DNA of 64,000 bases, taken from Castanea sativa (Eukaryota; Streptophyta; Magnoliopsida; Fagales; Fagaceae). The position numbers and the translations under genes were made by a program. The DNA lies in contig NC_134013.1 in assembly GCF_040712315.1 (NCBI RefSeq), positions 6,111,001 to 6,175,000 of the forward strand, in the 5' to 3' direction. Position 1 is the stretch's first letter; the number at the start of each line of letters is the position of its first letter. A model generated the notes under the pieces. It was not told the origin of the DNA. It ran no database searches and worked only from the letters and a program-made list of their open reading frames with translations. Below, piece after piece: positions 52,517-63,830 of this stretch.

Positions 52517-53255
52517 TACTAGATAAGAGGGAATGTATCGAAAAGCCTTGGTTGAATATATATAAGTTTTAAAAAAATTTATAATAAATTTTAGTTGGAG
52601 TAGAATTAAAATTTCTAAAACTTAGATGATTAAGTTTTATCTAAATTAAATTATTATTAAATATTATCATTTAGTCAAGAGCTTTGTAGCTTAATATCCT
52701 AATAAAATATTAATTTAATAAGATGTAACTTGAGGAAAAAAACTAAAACAAAAATGTGAGTTGTGAGGGATTTAAATTAAAAAAATTTGATGATAGACTT
52801 TTAGTTTTATTTAAATTAAATAGTTAATAATTTTATTAAACTCATAATTAAATAAATATGTAAACTAATTGTTTTAATAATTAAACTCATATGTAAGATA
52901 ATTGTTTTAGAAATATAATTAAATAAATAGTATTAATAAATTAAAATATGTAAATAATTTTATTAAAAAAATTGGCTTAAGTTTTGATTGTTTAGAGTTT
53001 GGTCTTTAACTTAAATGAGTATCCATTGTTTTGCTTTTTTAAGGTAAACTTCTTTTGGTATAATAATTTTGTACGTAAATTCAAACATAAAGAACAATAA
53101 GTAAGATGGATTTATTAGATTAAAAGATAAGTGTAAGTTGCATCTTGAGAAAACAAGCATGAAAAAAAAAAATATAACAACGTGGGGTGTATTGTCTAGG
53201 TTTTAATTATAGGGATAACTTTAATGATTAAGAGAGATTATATCGAAAAACCATG

Positions 53256-53259
<4 letters not shown>

Positions 53260-53320
<61 letters not shown>
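53260..53320. repeat. (AT)n microsatellite
   Basis: About 30 uninterrupted AT units at one unit junction of the AT-rich array. (GT)n tracts mark the next junctions at 53629-53666 and 54860-54896, the latter followed by a short AT run. Confidence 0.95.
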
Positions 53321-53322
<2 letters not shown>

Positions 53323-53626
53323 TCCTTCACCCCTTTCCCTTTCAAAAAGTGTAGGCCCCCATAGATAGATGTCCCATATAGCCCCTCCTCCCTCGGGTTG
53401 GGTCAAAAAAAGAATCGAATTGGGTTGAGAGAAGTTTATGAATTGAGTGAAAATGAAAAATCGTAAAAAATAAAAAGGGCAAGTGTGCTTGCTTATTTTT
53501 ATTATATTAGAATTAGAAAAATACCAAAAATATGAAGAAGAACTAAGGCACTTGCTTCGGTGAAACCTGTCTCCATCGTTACGGAGTTCTTCTGCTCTAA
53601 TCTTCAAAATTGAAGATCAACTGAGT

Positions 53627-53628
<2 letters not shown>

Positions 53629-53666
<38 letters not shown>
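53629..53666. repeat. (GT)n microsatellite
   Basis: About 19 GT units leading into TATATATG, just before a unit of the AT-rich array. Confidence 0.95.
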
Positions 53667-53673
<7 letters not shown>

Positions 53674-54858
53674 AAAATTTTGATAATAGACTATTAGTTG
53701 GAGTAGAATTTAAATTTCTAAAACTTAGATGATAAAGTTTTATCTAAATTAAATTATTGTTAAATTTTATCCCTTAGTCAAGAGTCTTGTAGCTTAATAT
53801 CTTAATAAAATATTAATTTAATAAGATTCAACTTGAGGAAAAAAAAAAAGACAAAAATGTGAGTTGTGAGGGATTTAAATTAAAAAAAAAAAATTTGATG
53901 ATAGAATTTTAGTTTTATTTAAATTAAATAGTTGTTAAATGTTATCCCTTAATTTGAGGAAATATATCATAAAAATTAACATAAAATTAATTTACAAATT
54001 AGTTGTTCTTAAAATGTTGATAATAGACTTTTAGTTGAAGTAGAAGAAAAAATATTGTTTTTTTTAGAAAGAAAACGTGGGTTGTTGTTTGGAATTTAAG
54101 TTAAATTTTTTTTTATAATAGGCTTTTAATTTGAATAGCATTCAAATTTTCTGAAATATTTATATTTAGAAAATTTTGATTGTAGACATTTAGTTTGAAT
54201 AGAATTTAAATTTATTGAAGTTTAGATGAGCTTTATCTAAATTAAATTTTTTTAAATATTATCCCTTAATTTTAGGAAATATATCATAACAAATAATATA
54301 AAATTAATTTACTAATTAGCTGTTCTTCAAATATTGATAATAAACTTTTAGTTGGAGTAGAAGTCAAAGTGTAAGTGTTTATTTTTTTAATTATTTTTTA
54401 TAGAAAGAAAACTTGGGTTATTGTTTGAGATTTAAGTTTAGAATTTTTTATATATGGACTTTTAGTTTGAATAGCAAGTAAATTTATTGAAATTTAAATA
54501 ATAAATTTTTACTTAAATTAAACAGTTATAAAATATTATCCCTTAAATTGAGAAAATATGTCCTAATAAATAATATAGAATTAATTCACTAATTAGTGAA
54601 AGTAGTCATTTGGCGCAATCATGGATTTTAAGCCCAACTTTTTATAGTAAACTTCTTTTGGTATAATAATTTTGTATGTAAATTCAAAAATAAAGAAAAA
54701 TAAGTAAGATGAATTTATTAGATTAAAAGATAAGTGTAAGTTGCATCTTGTGGAAAAAAAATGAAAACAATATAACAACTTGGGGTGTATTGTGTGGGAT
54801 TTAACTATAGGGATGACTTTAATGATTAAGAGAGATTATATCGAAAAACCATGGCTTA

Positions 54859-54859
<1 letters not shown>

Positions 54860-54897
<38 letters not shown>

Positions 54898-54917
54898 TAT
54901 ATATATATATATATATG
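54860..54917. repeat. (GT)n-(AT)n microsatellite
   Basis: About 18 GT units, then TCT, then AT units, directly after CCATGGCTTAAT. It sits at the same place in the unit as the pure AT tract at 53260-53320. Confidence 0.95.
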
Positions 54918-55740
54918 AAAATTTTGATAATATACTATTAGTTAGAGTAGAATTTAAATTTGTAAAACTTAGATGATAAAGTTTTATCTAAATTAAATTA
55001 TTGTCAAATTTTATCCTTTAGGCAAGAGCCTTGTAGCTTAATATCCTAATAAAATATTAATTTAATAAGATTCAACTTGAGGAAAAAAGCAAAAACAAAA
55101 ACATGAGTTGTGAGGGATTTAAATTTAGAAAATTTTGATGATATACTTTTAGTTTTATTTAAATTAAACAGTTGTTAAATGTTATCCCTTCATTTGAGGA
55201 AATATATCATAAAAAAATAATATAAAATTAATTTACAAATTAGTTGTTCATAAATGTTGATAATAGACTTTTAGTTGAAGTAGAAGACAAAATATTGTTT
55301 TTTTTAGAATGAAAACATGGTTTGTTGTTTGGAATTTAAGTTAAATTTTTTTTATAATAGACTTTTAGTTTGAATAGCATTTAAATTTTTTGAAATATTT
55401 ACGTTTAAAAAATTTTGATTGTAGACTTTTAGTTTGAATAGAATTTAAATTTTTTAAAGTTTAAATGATAAAGTTTTATTTAAATTAAAAAATTGTTAAA
55501 TATTATCCCTTAATTTTAGGAAATATATCATAACAAGTAATATAACATTAATTTACTAATTAGTTGTTCTTAAAATATTGATAATAGACTTTTAGTTGGA
55601 GTAGCAGGCAAAATGTGAGTTTTTATTTTTTAATTATTTTTTTTTATAGAAAGAAAACTTGGGTTATTGTTTGAGATTTAAGTTTAGAATTTTTTATATA
55701 TAGACTTTTAGTTTGAATAGTAAAACTAAATTTATTAAAA

Positions 55741-56481
55741 TTTAAATAATTTAGGATTAATGGTAATGTTTTGTCTACATGATGATGTCAGCGGATATAT
55801 AAGTTACATCAAGGAGCAAAGTTCTATGTGGATACGCAATTCATTGTCTACCCTAATTGTTGAAGTCATTTTGTTGGAGGAAAGTCATAAAAGTAAAATT
55901 TTTCATTTAGAAATTTTCATTTGTATTAGGCGTACCTCTCCAACCAGTTAGCAATAAAAGGTCGAAATTCTGAGAATTTATATTATCTCTGTTAGGGACA
56001 AAACCATGAATTTTTGTATTGGGAGCCAAATTATGATTATAATATTAGTTAAGACAAACCCGCACACACATTCACAAACACATTCATACTTATAAAAACC
56101 TTAATGTTTTAATATTAGAGGAAGTTATAGTTCATAAATATATTGTACATAAAATTATCCATCTTTATGTAAATGTTTGCTAAATAGTTATTTAAGAGAA
56201 CTTATTATCTTTTGAATTCCAATAAGTATACAAAAGTAGTATAATTTGATCATAGACATGTACACAAATATTTAATTAAAAAAAACTTGGTATCTCAGAT
56301 CAAGATTATGCTCAATGAAAATTTTTCATAGAATAAAATTCCTTTTTTAGCATCTCCATTCTCCATAGTGAAATTATGAAATTATTCATTTTCATTATAA
56401 AATACTGATTGTCTATCAAAGTGGTTAACAAAATTTTAAAGAAACCAATGAAGTACCAAAGTGTTAGGAATATAAAATAAT
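55741..56481. other. Displaced part of the SCPL 5' flank, then AT-rich DNA
   Basis: 55745-55980 matches 22920-23165 and 35660-35850 upstream of SCPL-B and C, including the CGTACCTCTCCAACCAGTTA block. It is the continuation of the SCPL-D flank beyond the inserted repeats. 55990-56480 is AT-rich with no recognised feature. Confidence 0.7.
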
Positions 56482-56713
56482 TGTTGTAATCCCTTTAGTT
56501 AGGTAGTTGAGATTATCATGAGTTAGTTAGGATTTGAGCACAAGTGGCTTATTAACACATGACTTAATTTATAGAGCACATGTTGAATTAACTAGCCAAT
56601 TATCTTGAGCCATGAGCCAACGACATTAGAGCTAATCTCCTATAAATACATGATTGTAATTCAACATTAGATATCAATTGAAGTATAAACCAATTTCTTA
56701 GTGCATTAGTGCA

Positions 56714-56757
<44 letters not shown>

Positions 56758-56849
56758 AATATTTCTCTATGGAGGGTGACTACCTCGAATTAAGTCAATT
56801 TCCTTACAATTCCTATCCAATTCCATTAGAAACCACTAGGTTCCTAACA
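56482..56849 (+). repeat. Left LTR of the compact element
   Basis: 368 bases; its right end TTCCTAACA is followed by AG and the tRNA-Met primer-binding site at 56852-56864. Contains a CT microsatellite at about 56713-56757. Confidence 0.85.
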
Positions 56850-56921
56850 AGTGGTATCGGAGCCATTGATCCTGAGATGAGCAATTGTGATTGAAGAAAA
56901 CTTTTGAAAGAAATACAACAA

Positions 56922-57428
56922 ATGTTGAACAAAGCCTTAGAAGAAGTCAAGGATATTTCAAAGATGATGAAGGCCTTGGCTGAATCTAACATGGCCATGA
57001 AGGAAGAACTTTCAATAGTGCAGGAGGATCTTGAGAATATGTCCGAAGAAGAGTTACAGCTCCTTGAAGGAATAAGTGACAAGTTTCAGGTTGTTGAATT
57101 AACAAAAATTGTCCTTGACAATGAAGATGTGTCACTTGGTTCACAGTTTATTGGTCTTGAAGTTGAGCACATGGATGAACATGTCTTAATGCAGATGCGT
57201 TCCATCGGAGAAGTAGTTCTGAAGGATCATCCTAGTCACATTCATGTTCTTGGTGGCAACAGTGGGAAGTGCCAAGGTTCCAATGCTAGCATTGCTTTTC
57301 CATATAATGAGATGTATCTTGCTAATGATGGAAGTCTTGTTTTCCTTACGTTGGAGCATGTGGAAGGGCATCAAGAATTGTCTTTAGAAACATCATTTTA
57401 CACAATATTATCAGCACAAGGAAAGTAA
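56922..57428 (+). CDS. Unknown 168-residue protein frame inside the compact LTR element
   Basis: I do not recognise it. From the first ATG the protein starts with a strongly helical, charged stretch (residues 1 to about 70; KALEEVKDISKMMKALAES, then Glu-rich) that looks like a coiled coil. A mixed second half follows, with GEVVLKDHPSHIHVLGGN and SLVFLTLEHVEGHQ. It follows the primer-binding site in the position of a gag gene. A later fragment in the interior (about 57650-57720) reads FDVFDGQDALAYWI, which resembles the FDGxDxxxW start of plant retrotransposon Gag, so the frame may be a gag-derived or captured sequence. Whether it is translated is unknown. Confidence 0.4.
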   Translation: MLNKALEEVKDISKMMKALAESNMAMKEELSIVQEDLENMSEEELQLLEGISDKFQVVELTKIVLDNEDVSLGSQFIGLEVEHMDEHVLMQMRSIGEVVLKDHPSHIHVLGGNSGKCQGSNASIAFPYNEMYLANDGSLVFLTLEHVEGHQELSLETSFYTILSAQGK

Positions 57429-57799
57429 AGGTGGCAACGCAATGCAACTTTTACAGGGTCAACATGGCAATATTATTACTGTGAATCTACATGTGCTTTG
57501 CAATTGGAATGCAAAGAAGTTAACGCTACTGTTCACATTGGCTGTTGCTATAACTCATTGTTTGATGCGAAGGACAACGTTGAACTATGATGTGGATTTT
57601 CAATAAGTGCTAGTATTAAGTTTGCTGGTTTTTCAGATTATGCTACTCTATTTTGGGCTGTGGTCAAATGCTTGGAAATATTTGATGTTTTCGACGGTCA
57701 AGATGCTTTGGCGTATTGGATTAGTGACCGATTTCCCCTAATGAAGGTGTCACTCAATAACAACACCTTGTGGACAAGGTGTTTTCAAGGGGAGGGAAA

Positions 57800-58042
57800 T
57801 GTTTGTAATCCCTTTAGTTAGATAGTTAGGCAGTTGAGATTAGGATGAGTTAGTTAGGATTTGAGCACATGTAGCTCATTTAACACATGGCTTAATTCAT
57901 AGAGTACATGTTGAATTAACTAGCCAATAATCTCGAGTCATGTGGGCCAATGACATTAGAGCTAGTCTCTTATAAATACATGATTTTAATTCAAAATTAG
58001 ATATCAATCGAAGTATAAACCAATTTCTTAGTGCATTAGTGC

Positions 58043-58090
<48 letters not shown>

Positions 58091-58200
58091 ATTTCTCTAT
58101 GGAATGTGACTACCTCAAATTAAATCAATTTCCTTACAATTTCTATCAATCCCCCTATAATTCCTATCCAATTCTATTAGAAACCACTAGGTTCCTAATA
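57800..58200 (+). repeat. Right LTR of the compact element
   Basis: 401 bases; the extra length compared with the left LTR comes from a longer CT tract (58044-58087) and small duplications such as TTAGGCAG and TTTCTATCAATCCCCC. Confidence 0.85.
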
Positions 58201-58204
58201 AGAA

Positions 58205-58634
58205 TATTACAAACCTATGGGTAGAACTCACCCTTGAAAACTGGCTTACAAGGGGAGGGTGCCCAAGAGCTTAAAAACCCAAACTTACACTTAACCAATG
58301 TGGGACACTATGATCATAACATACCACCATACTCCGCAGCCGACGTCCACAATAGCCCACTCTAGCGACACTGACCCGTTGGTAACCCTTTCTCTTTTTG
58401 GTGGCTCCACTCAACTATCAGTATCTTACCACAAAGCCACAACTCATTTGATCCCATATTCAATGAGCTACACTCGATTAATCGGGGTGATGGTTGGCTC
58501 TAATACCAAATGTTACAAACTCATGAGTAGAACTCACCTTTGAAAACCGGCTTACAAGGGCAAGGTGCCCAAGAGCTTATAAATTAATTGGTTAAGCTTA
58601 CACTTAACCAATGTGGGACACTAGGATCATAACA
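58205..58634 (-). mobile_element. TRIM retrotransposon (about 430 bp), minus orientation
   Basis: Two direct repeats of about 117 and 124 bp (58205-58321 and 58511-58634) start TATTACAAAC or TGTTACAAAC and end GATCATAACA. On the minus strand the inner edge of the right repeat is followed by TTTGGTATTAGAGCC, an initiator tRNA-Met primer-binding site, so the element reads right to left. There is no room for genes. It abuts the right LTR of the neighbouring element; no clean target duplication is visible. Confidence 0.8.
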
Positions 58635-58867
58635 CAAAGCATCAATGATGTAAAGCTTTAATAGAAGTAGAAGAGCAAGTTTTACAATAAAAAAAAATGA
58701 AATTGAGATGGAAAATTAAAAAAATTACATTGTCTCTATGAATATTGAACCAATTGACTAATTCCTTTTTGATAAATTTCATTTTAAGCATGTAAAAAAT
58801 TAATTATATAGTTTTGAGATTAACATATTAAAATGTGTGGTTTTAAAAAGTAAAAATTAAACCTTAT
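58635..58867. other. Short AT-rich spacer
   Basis: Nothing recognised. It includes a short piece like the AT-rich unit (GATGTAAAGCTTTAATAGAA) and ends at the target duplication of the next solo LTR. Confidence 0.5.
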
Positions 58868-61314
58868 TGTAAAGTTGTGATTTACAATTATGTTTTATGT
58901 TAGCTTTATTTCATGACAAAAAGTGTTGTAATTGCAATAAATTTTTTCTTTGTATTTTGTGGGATTTTATTATATTGGGTTTAGTATTAAGTTGGTAAAG
59001 AATCAAGCATGTAATGAAGATTAGTGCAGTTTTGGGACTAGCTCGCAAGAAGTTCGCGAGTAAAGATTCCCATGAAAAGGCCATGTGAGAAGCACATGCT
59101 GGAAACTGAAGAGTCAAGTGTCAAGTTGCATTTCGTGAGCACTTCGCGAGACAGACCATCTCGCAAAGTACCCACGAAACTCTCTGTCTGGAGGATTTTA
59201 AGTGTGACTCTTATACCCTTCACCTAGACTATATATACCCTCATTACCCATAAAAGTAAAATGCACTATTTAGAGAGAAAACCCTAGATAGGTTTCTACA
59301 ATACAACACACCCACCTTTTAAAGAGAGAGCTACTTATCCTTGATTGAGAAATTCTTGTAGTCTCTTCTCCTTCCCTCTCCCATTGTCATACCTTAAGTG
59401 TTTTGAAGCTTGGGAAGCTTTGGGGATATGATGAGAATTCAAATTGCCATATTTTTCTCCCTTAATGTTTATTCTTTTATACTTATTTGGTGCCTAAATG
59501 TACTCATTATTCTTATATTTTGATTTAGGATGCAAATGAAGGCATTAAGTGCAAAATATAGCTAATTGGATATTTTGGACAATTTCAACATCTCTTTGTA
59601 ATTTGGGCATAACTCTCTCATCAGAGCTCTGATTGAGATGATTCAAGATGATATGGAACGCCAAGAAAAATTTCTACAACTTTCATGTTTTGAGTTTTGA
59701 GAGATACTGGATGAATCAAGGTCGAAATTGGGCTTGAAATTGCTGCACCTGCACCGCTGATGTTCTGGAATGTTCCTTTGCCTGAAATCTTGATGCGGTT
59801 TATTTTTAGAAACTTCTAGATCTGGTGCACTGAAAAACACCACTTTTCAAGTTATATTAGGACTTTGTTTTATTTTTAATATTTTCCTTAATTAGTTATA
59901 TTTGGATATTATTATTTAGAATATTTTTAGGAGATTTTGTAGGCTTGGGAAATGGGGAATCAACGTGTAAAAGAGGGGAGGAGAAATCAGATTGGACAGA
60001 CATGCCTCTCTCTCCCCTCTTCTCTAACTTCTCCTTTGAGTTTTCATCATGTCCCTACTTGGCTAAACTTTTATACTTGGCCAAAGGAAACTGAAGCCTC
60101 GAAATCAATAAAACTATGAGATATAATTTGTTTTTACTGTTCAATTTTATGCTTTGAGTATTGGATGCTCTTCTATACCTATTTTCATGATTGTCTCGTT
60201 TAATTACTAGGAGGCCTGCTACTTTATTATTCGTTGCAATCTACTGCTAGGTTAGATATCAAATCCGTAATTGTTTAATCTCTCAAATTTGTGAAGCAAC
60301 CAAGATTTAATGATTTGCTGCGTCAGAAATTATTAGATCTTAGGAAGAGCGCTCGACTAAATTAAATGTAACTGCTTGTGCTTGTGTTATTTAGCTTCAT
60401 CGATCTCTCTAATTCTTAAGGTTGCTACTAGATTAAACCTTTAGTGCTTGTCTTGGGTTGTTTAGTAGTTAGGGTTAATTAGATCACTTGTTTTCTAATT
60501 ATTAGCGACTAAGGAGAAATAGGAAAATAGTTCCAACAATGAATATTCAAAGTGTGAATTGATATATGCTTGCATCGATGATCAGTTATAATATTCCAAT
60601 GGTGGATATTGACTTAGACCAAGGTTTTTTCTCTTGATTGATTTTGATACTTTAATTTAAATTGTTCCCTAGTTGTTTTTCTTAATATTCTTTGCCTTAT
60701 ACTCAAACCCCCCATCCTTGTTCACGTAGCACAAAACTAGGCTAAATACTCTTTGTGGGAACGATCCTCACTCACACCACTATATGTATTTCTAAGAGTA
60801 TAGGTTTTATTTTTGGTTGTCTGCGACAGCACACCAGGATATGCCAAAAGAAGCCAGTGAGGCTTGGCAGATGCAATCAGGCAGTATTGCAGGATCTGGA
60901 AAGCTAGTGAAGACAAGACTCCAAGAAATCCATTGGTAGCAGGAGTTTGGAGGGCTCAAGTATATTGGATGGACTAGGCTTGGAGGGTTTTTTGTTATTC
61001 GTGTACTCCAACTTATTCACTAGTGGATTGATTTCAACTTGGAGGGTCGCAGAGAGGTTTTTCGTCGAGTTCTTCAGTTTCTTCTTCAATAACACATCTT
61101 GGTGTTATCTTATGTTTGCATCTCTCTTACCTTACTCTTTAAGCTTTATATTTATTTTTGCTTGCTTGCTTATGGCTTAGAGAGTAGTTTCGGTGATAGC
61201 TCTTCATTTACTTTTGTTCCGCACTTAGATAAGTTAGAGTAAAAGCAATTAGGCCGTAATTTAAAATTGGGGGTCTAAACAAGCATTAGTGTTCCACACT
61301 AATTTGAACTTTCA
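58868..61314 (+). mobile_element. Solo LTR of the 42.8-kb family, interrupted by another solo LTR
   Basis: Starts TGTAAAGTTGTGATTTAC, ends GAACTTTCA; flanks CTTAT (58863-58867) and CCTAT (61315-61319) match at 4 of 5. Removing the nested element (59429-60836 plus one copy of its 5-bp duplication) leaves about 1034 bases, the normal length for this LTR. Confidence 0.85.
59429..60836 (+). mobile_element. Nested solo LTR (1408 bp)
   Basis: Starts TGATGAGAATTC, ends GCACACCA, and is flanked by the exact 5-mer GGATA (59424-59428 and 60837-60841). It is a different family, with TGGGAACGATCCTCACTC near its 3' end, a sequence type common in LTRs of plant Ty3/Gypsy elements. No internal genes. Confidence 0.88.
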
Positions 61315-61556
61315 CCTATGATTTCAAAATGTAATATATTCAACCTTAAGGTTTCAAAAACTAACAAATTAAACCCTAACCTACATTGTACTTCAAACAC
61401 TATAGGATGAAGTCTAATTTGTTATTTTTAGAAATTGAGGTTTATTTTGCTACTTTTGAAATTATAGAGTAATTTCACTAATTTGTTACTATAAAACTAG
61501 AATGTTTAATTTGTTACATCACTTAAATTTTAAGGTTATATATATATTAAGAGTAT
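61315..61556. other. AT-rich spacer
   Basis: Nothing recognised apart from the 5-bp duplication of the preceding solo LTR at its left edge. Confidence 0.5.
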
Positions 61557-62040
61557 TGACGAATATGTGAGTAAATAGTCGTCCATTAGTATGGACGATC
61601 GTAAGCACATTCTGATCGTCAGTGGGAAAGACGGAAACAGACACATTAAAGACATAAATAAACTCCATTAAATCTTTTAATGATGGGGCACGGTGGGAGA
61701 GCCATTATAATGGCCTTAATGAGCCGTTTAGGCATTACAAACTCCTATTCACCGAGGGACTTCATTGCCATCAATGCCATAAATCACTTAGGTGCAATGG
61801 GCAAGTGCATTAACTCAAGGCTAGGCTATATAAAGCCAACAAGCTCAAGTAAATACCCTAGGAGACATTTGATTATAAAACATATACTATAGTTTATATG
61901 ACTTAAGCATTAGAGGTTATTTGGCTGGCACCAGCCCGGTGTCCTTTATTTCTATCCCTTGTTTTCTCAACAGGTACCAAAGCTCATCCATTAGCATTGA
62001 CGAGGAGCATACTGACGAGGTTGATTTTGAGCTTCTTTAG
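61557..62040 (+). repeat. Probable left LTR of the Gypsy element
   Basis: About 484 bases from TGACGAATATG to just before the primer-binding site. It contains GGCTATATAAAGCC (61826-61839), a likely TATA box, and TGACGAGG motifs near its 3' end. Confidence 0.55.
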
Positions 62041-62060
62041 TTTGGTGCCGTCTGTGGGGA
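62041..62060 (+). promoter_or_regulatory. Primer-binding region of the Gypsy element
   Basis: TGGTGCCGTCTGTGGGGA is close to the TGGCGCCGTCTGTGGGGA seen in many plant Gypsy elements; one base (C to T) differs. Confidence 0.6.
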
Positions 62061-62109
62061 TAAATTCAACAAGTCATTGTATCTCTATTGACAAAGCTCC
62101 TTAAGACCA

Positions 62110-63320
62110 ATGGAATCCGCTATGACAGCACCATCGAATCCAGTGGTAATGGAACAACAGATCCAAGCTCTAACTGCTAATGAAATAGAATGAAGAGTTG
62201 AAGCATCGAGCACGTCCTAAGGGCAGTAACAATTCCCTTCAGCAACGCAATCGCAGCCGGCACGACGAAGAAGTTAGCAACCCTGAGAATAGCAGGGGGG
62301 GATGCTTTCGAGCAATCCATACATGGTAACAATCATATGATGAAGAGCTTGAGAAGGGAACTGGACGAGGTGAAGAACGCCATGAAGGGAAAGACGACGA
62401 TGAACCTCGATGGCATGCTCTAAAACAGACTCACCCTTCACTGCCAGCATTCTAGAATGCCCATTGCCTCCAAAGTTTTGCCTCCTGCAACTAGAGTTCT
62501 ATGACAGCACAAAAGACCCCCTTGACCATATAGGGGCTTTCAAGACAATTATGAATCTCCAGCAAACCTCAAATGAAGTAATATGCAGGTCCTTTGCCGC
62601 CATCCTCAAGGGAGCTGCTAGGGTGTTGTTCAGTAAACTGCCAGCATCATCAATTGCAAACTTCGAACAACTCAGTGAGCCGGTACTCCATTGGAGGTCA
62701 GCGCCACAAATGGCCAACCTCTTACTTGCTAACTATAAGGCAATAGTAAGGGGAGAGCTTGAGAGATTATGTAAAGTGCTTCAATAAAGCTGTTCTTGAG
62801 ATTGATGAGGTTAACGACTAGGTTATCATGACAACCAGGTTATAATGACAACTTTTCAAGCTAGACTTAGCAATCCCGACCTCATCTTTTCATTGGGAAA
62901 GACACCACCAACTTCTATGACAGATTTGCTGCTTAAGGCTTAGAAGTACATGAATGGGGAGGACGTTTTGACTGCAAGGGGACTGACTGGAAAACGGAAG
63001 AAGGAAGAAGCTAGTGACTCCCAGGGAAAGAAGAAGGACCAAAAAGACCATTTATTGGAAACCAAGACTAGTAAGAGTAGCCCAGAGATTCCGAAGAAGA
63101 GGTTGAACTTCACCCCACTGGCGATGCCTGCGAACAAGATCCTAATGAAAATCAAGGATGAACCTGGCTTGAAATGGCCAAAGCTGTTAAGCATGTCCTC
63201 TAGGAAATGAGATCCGAAGAAATACTGTTGCTTCCACAAGGATCACGACCATTACACTGATGAATGTCGTGATTTGAAGGAACAAATTGAGGAATTGATC
63301 TAAGGGGAAAGCTCTAGAAG
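62110..63320 (+). pseudogene. Gypsy gag, broken
   Basis: The ATG at 62110 opens a 27-codon frame (MESAMTAPSNPVVMEQQIQA…) that ends in TGA near 62191. The Gag core continues in other frames: LEFYDSTKDPLDHIGAFK and GAARVLFSKLPASSI (62485-62670) match the retrotransposon Gag domain. A basic linker with KRKKEEASDSQGKKKDQKD follows, then [18 protein letters not shown] (about 63230-63285), the CxFHxxxxHxTxxC zinc knuckle usual in this lineage. At least four frame breaks or stops (near 62191, 62760, 62820-62940 and 63208) make it non-functional. Gag would package the element RNA. Confidence 0.75.
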
Positions 63321-63559
63321 TTTTTCAAGAGAGATCACCAATCTCGACCAAGGGCAGAAGACAAGTCTCACGACGACAATAGGGATGATGGACAAGATCA
63401 TTTGCAGTAGGCAATAGGGGAAATAATGATAGCTAGCGGACCGGTATCCGAAGGATCATACAAGTCCTTTAGGAAGGCGTATCAAAGACAGGTTAACAAC
63501 ATCCACATCAAGCATCCCTCTGCAAAGTATCGTCGTTCAGACAATGATGATATAACTTT

Positions 63560-63830
63560 TTTTGAATGAGATGCTAACGGGGCCAAGCAACCACACGACG
63601 ACCCCCTCGTCATCATGTTGATAATCGAAGGTTTCAACACAAGAAGGGTATTAGTTGACAATGGAAGTTCAGCGGATAGCATGTACATGCTAGTATACTA
63701 GCAGCTGAGTTGGACCCTAACCGGCTTCGGTCTTTCAAATCACCTTTGGTCAGTTTCAGTGGAGACTGTATCTATCCTAATGGCATCATTTCACTATCAG
63801 TCGCAGCAGGGATGCATCCAGCTCAGGTAA
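63560..63830 (+). pseudogene. Gypsy aspartic protease remnant
   Basis: After a stop following DDITFFE (about 63567), the frame reads [26 protein letters not shown]. The VDNGSSAD motif (about 63656-63679) is the protease active site (D-N/T-G-S/A-S) of plant Gypsy polyproteins. A TAG near 63700 and a frame change follow. Confidence 0.7.

Larger units (their letters stand above)
52530..55740. repeat. Head-to-tail copies of an AT-rich unit of about 1.2-1.6 kb
   Basis: The block ATAGACTTTTAGTTGGAGTAG … AAACTTAGATGATAAAGTTTTATCTAAATTAAA … ATCCCTTAATTTGAGGAAATATATC recurs many times. Long units start at the same point near 53670 and 54920, and the motif AAGAGAGATTATATCGAAAAACCATGG occurs at 53229 and 54829. 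Further copies at 46640-46870, 48080-48440 and 51420-52700 show that the unit spread across the 5' flank of SCPL-D. It has no coding capacity and no recognised class. Confidence 0.75.
56482..58200 (+). mobile_element. Compact non-autonomous LTR retrotransposon (1.7 kb), complete
   Basis: Left LTR 56482-56849 and right LTR 57800-58200 are close copies (TGTTGTAATCCC or TGTTTGTAATCCC to TTCCTAACA or TTCCTAATA), each with a TATAAATACATGATT promoter-like box and a CT microsatellite. Two bases after the left LTR comes TGGTATCGGAGCC, a primer-binding site for initiator tRNA-Met with one change. A purine tract AAGGGGAGGGAAA precedes the right LTR. Flanks ATAAT and AGAAT match at 4 of 5. The 950-base interior encodes no reverse transcriptase or integrase but has an open frame (56922-57428). 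Confidence 0.85.

Noticed and set aside
56709..56894. 61-codon frame starting in the left LTR
   Set aside because: It begins in the CT microsatellite and runs through the LTR end and primer-binding site, so it is not a gene; the similar frame 58039-58224 is its LTR counterpart.
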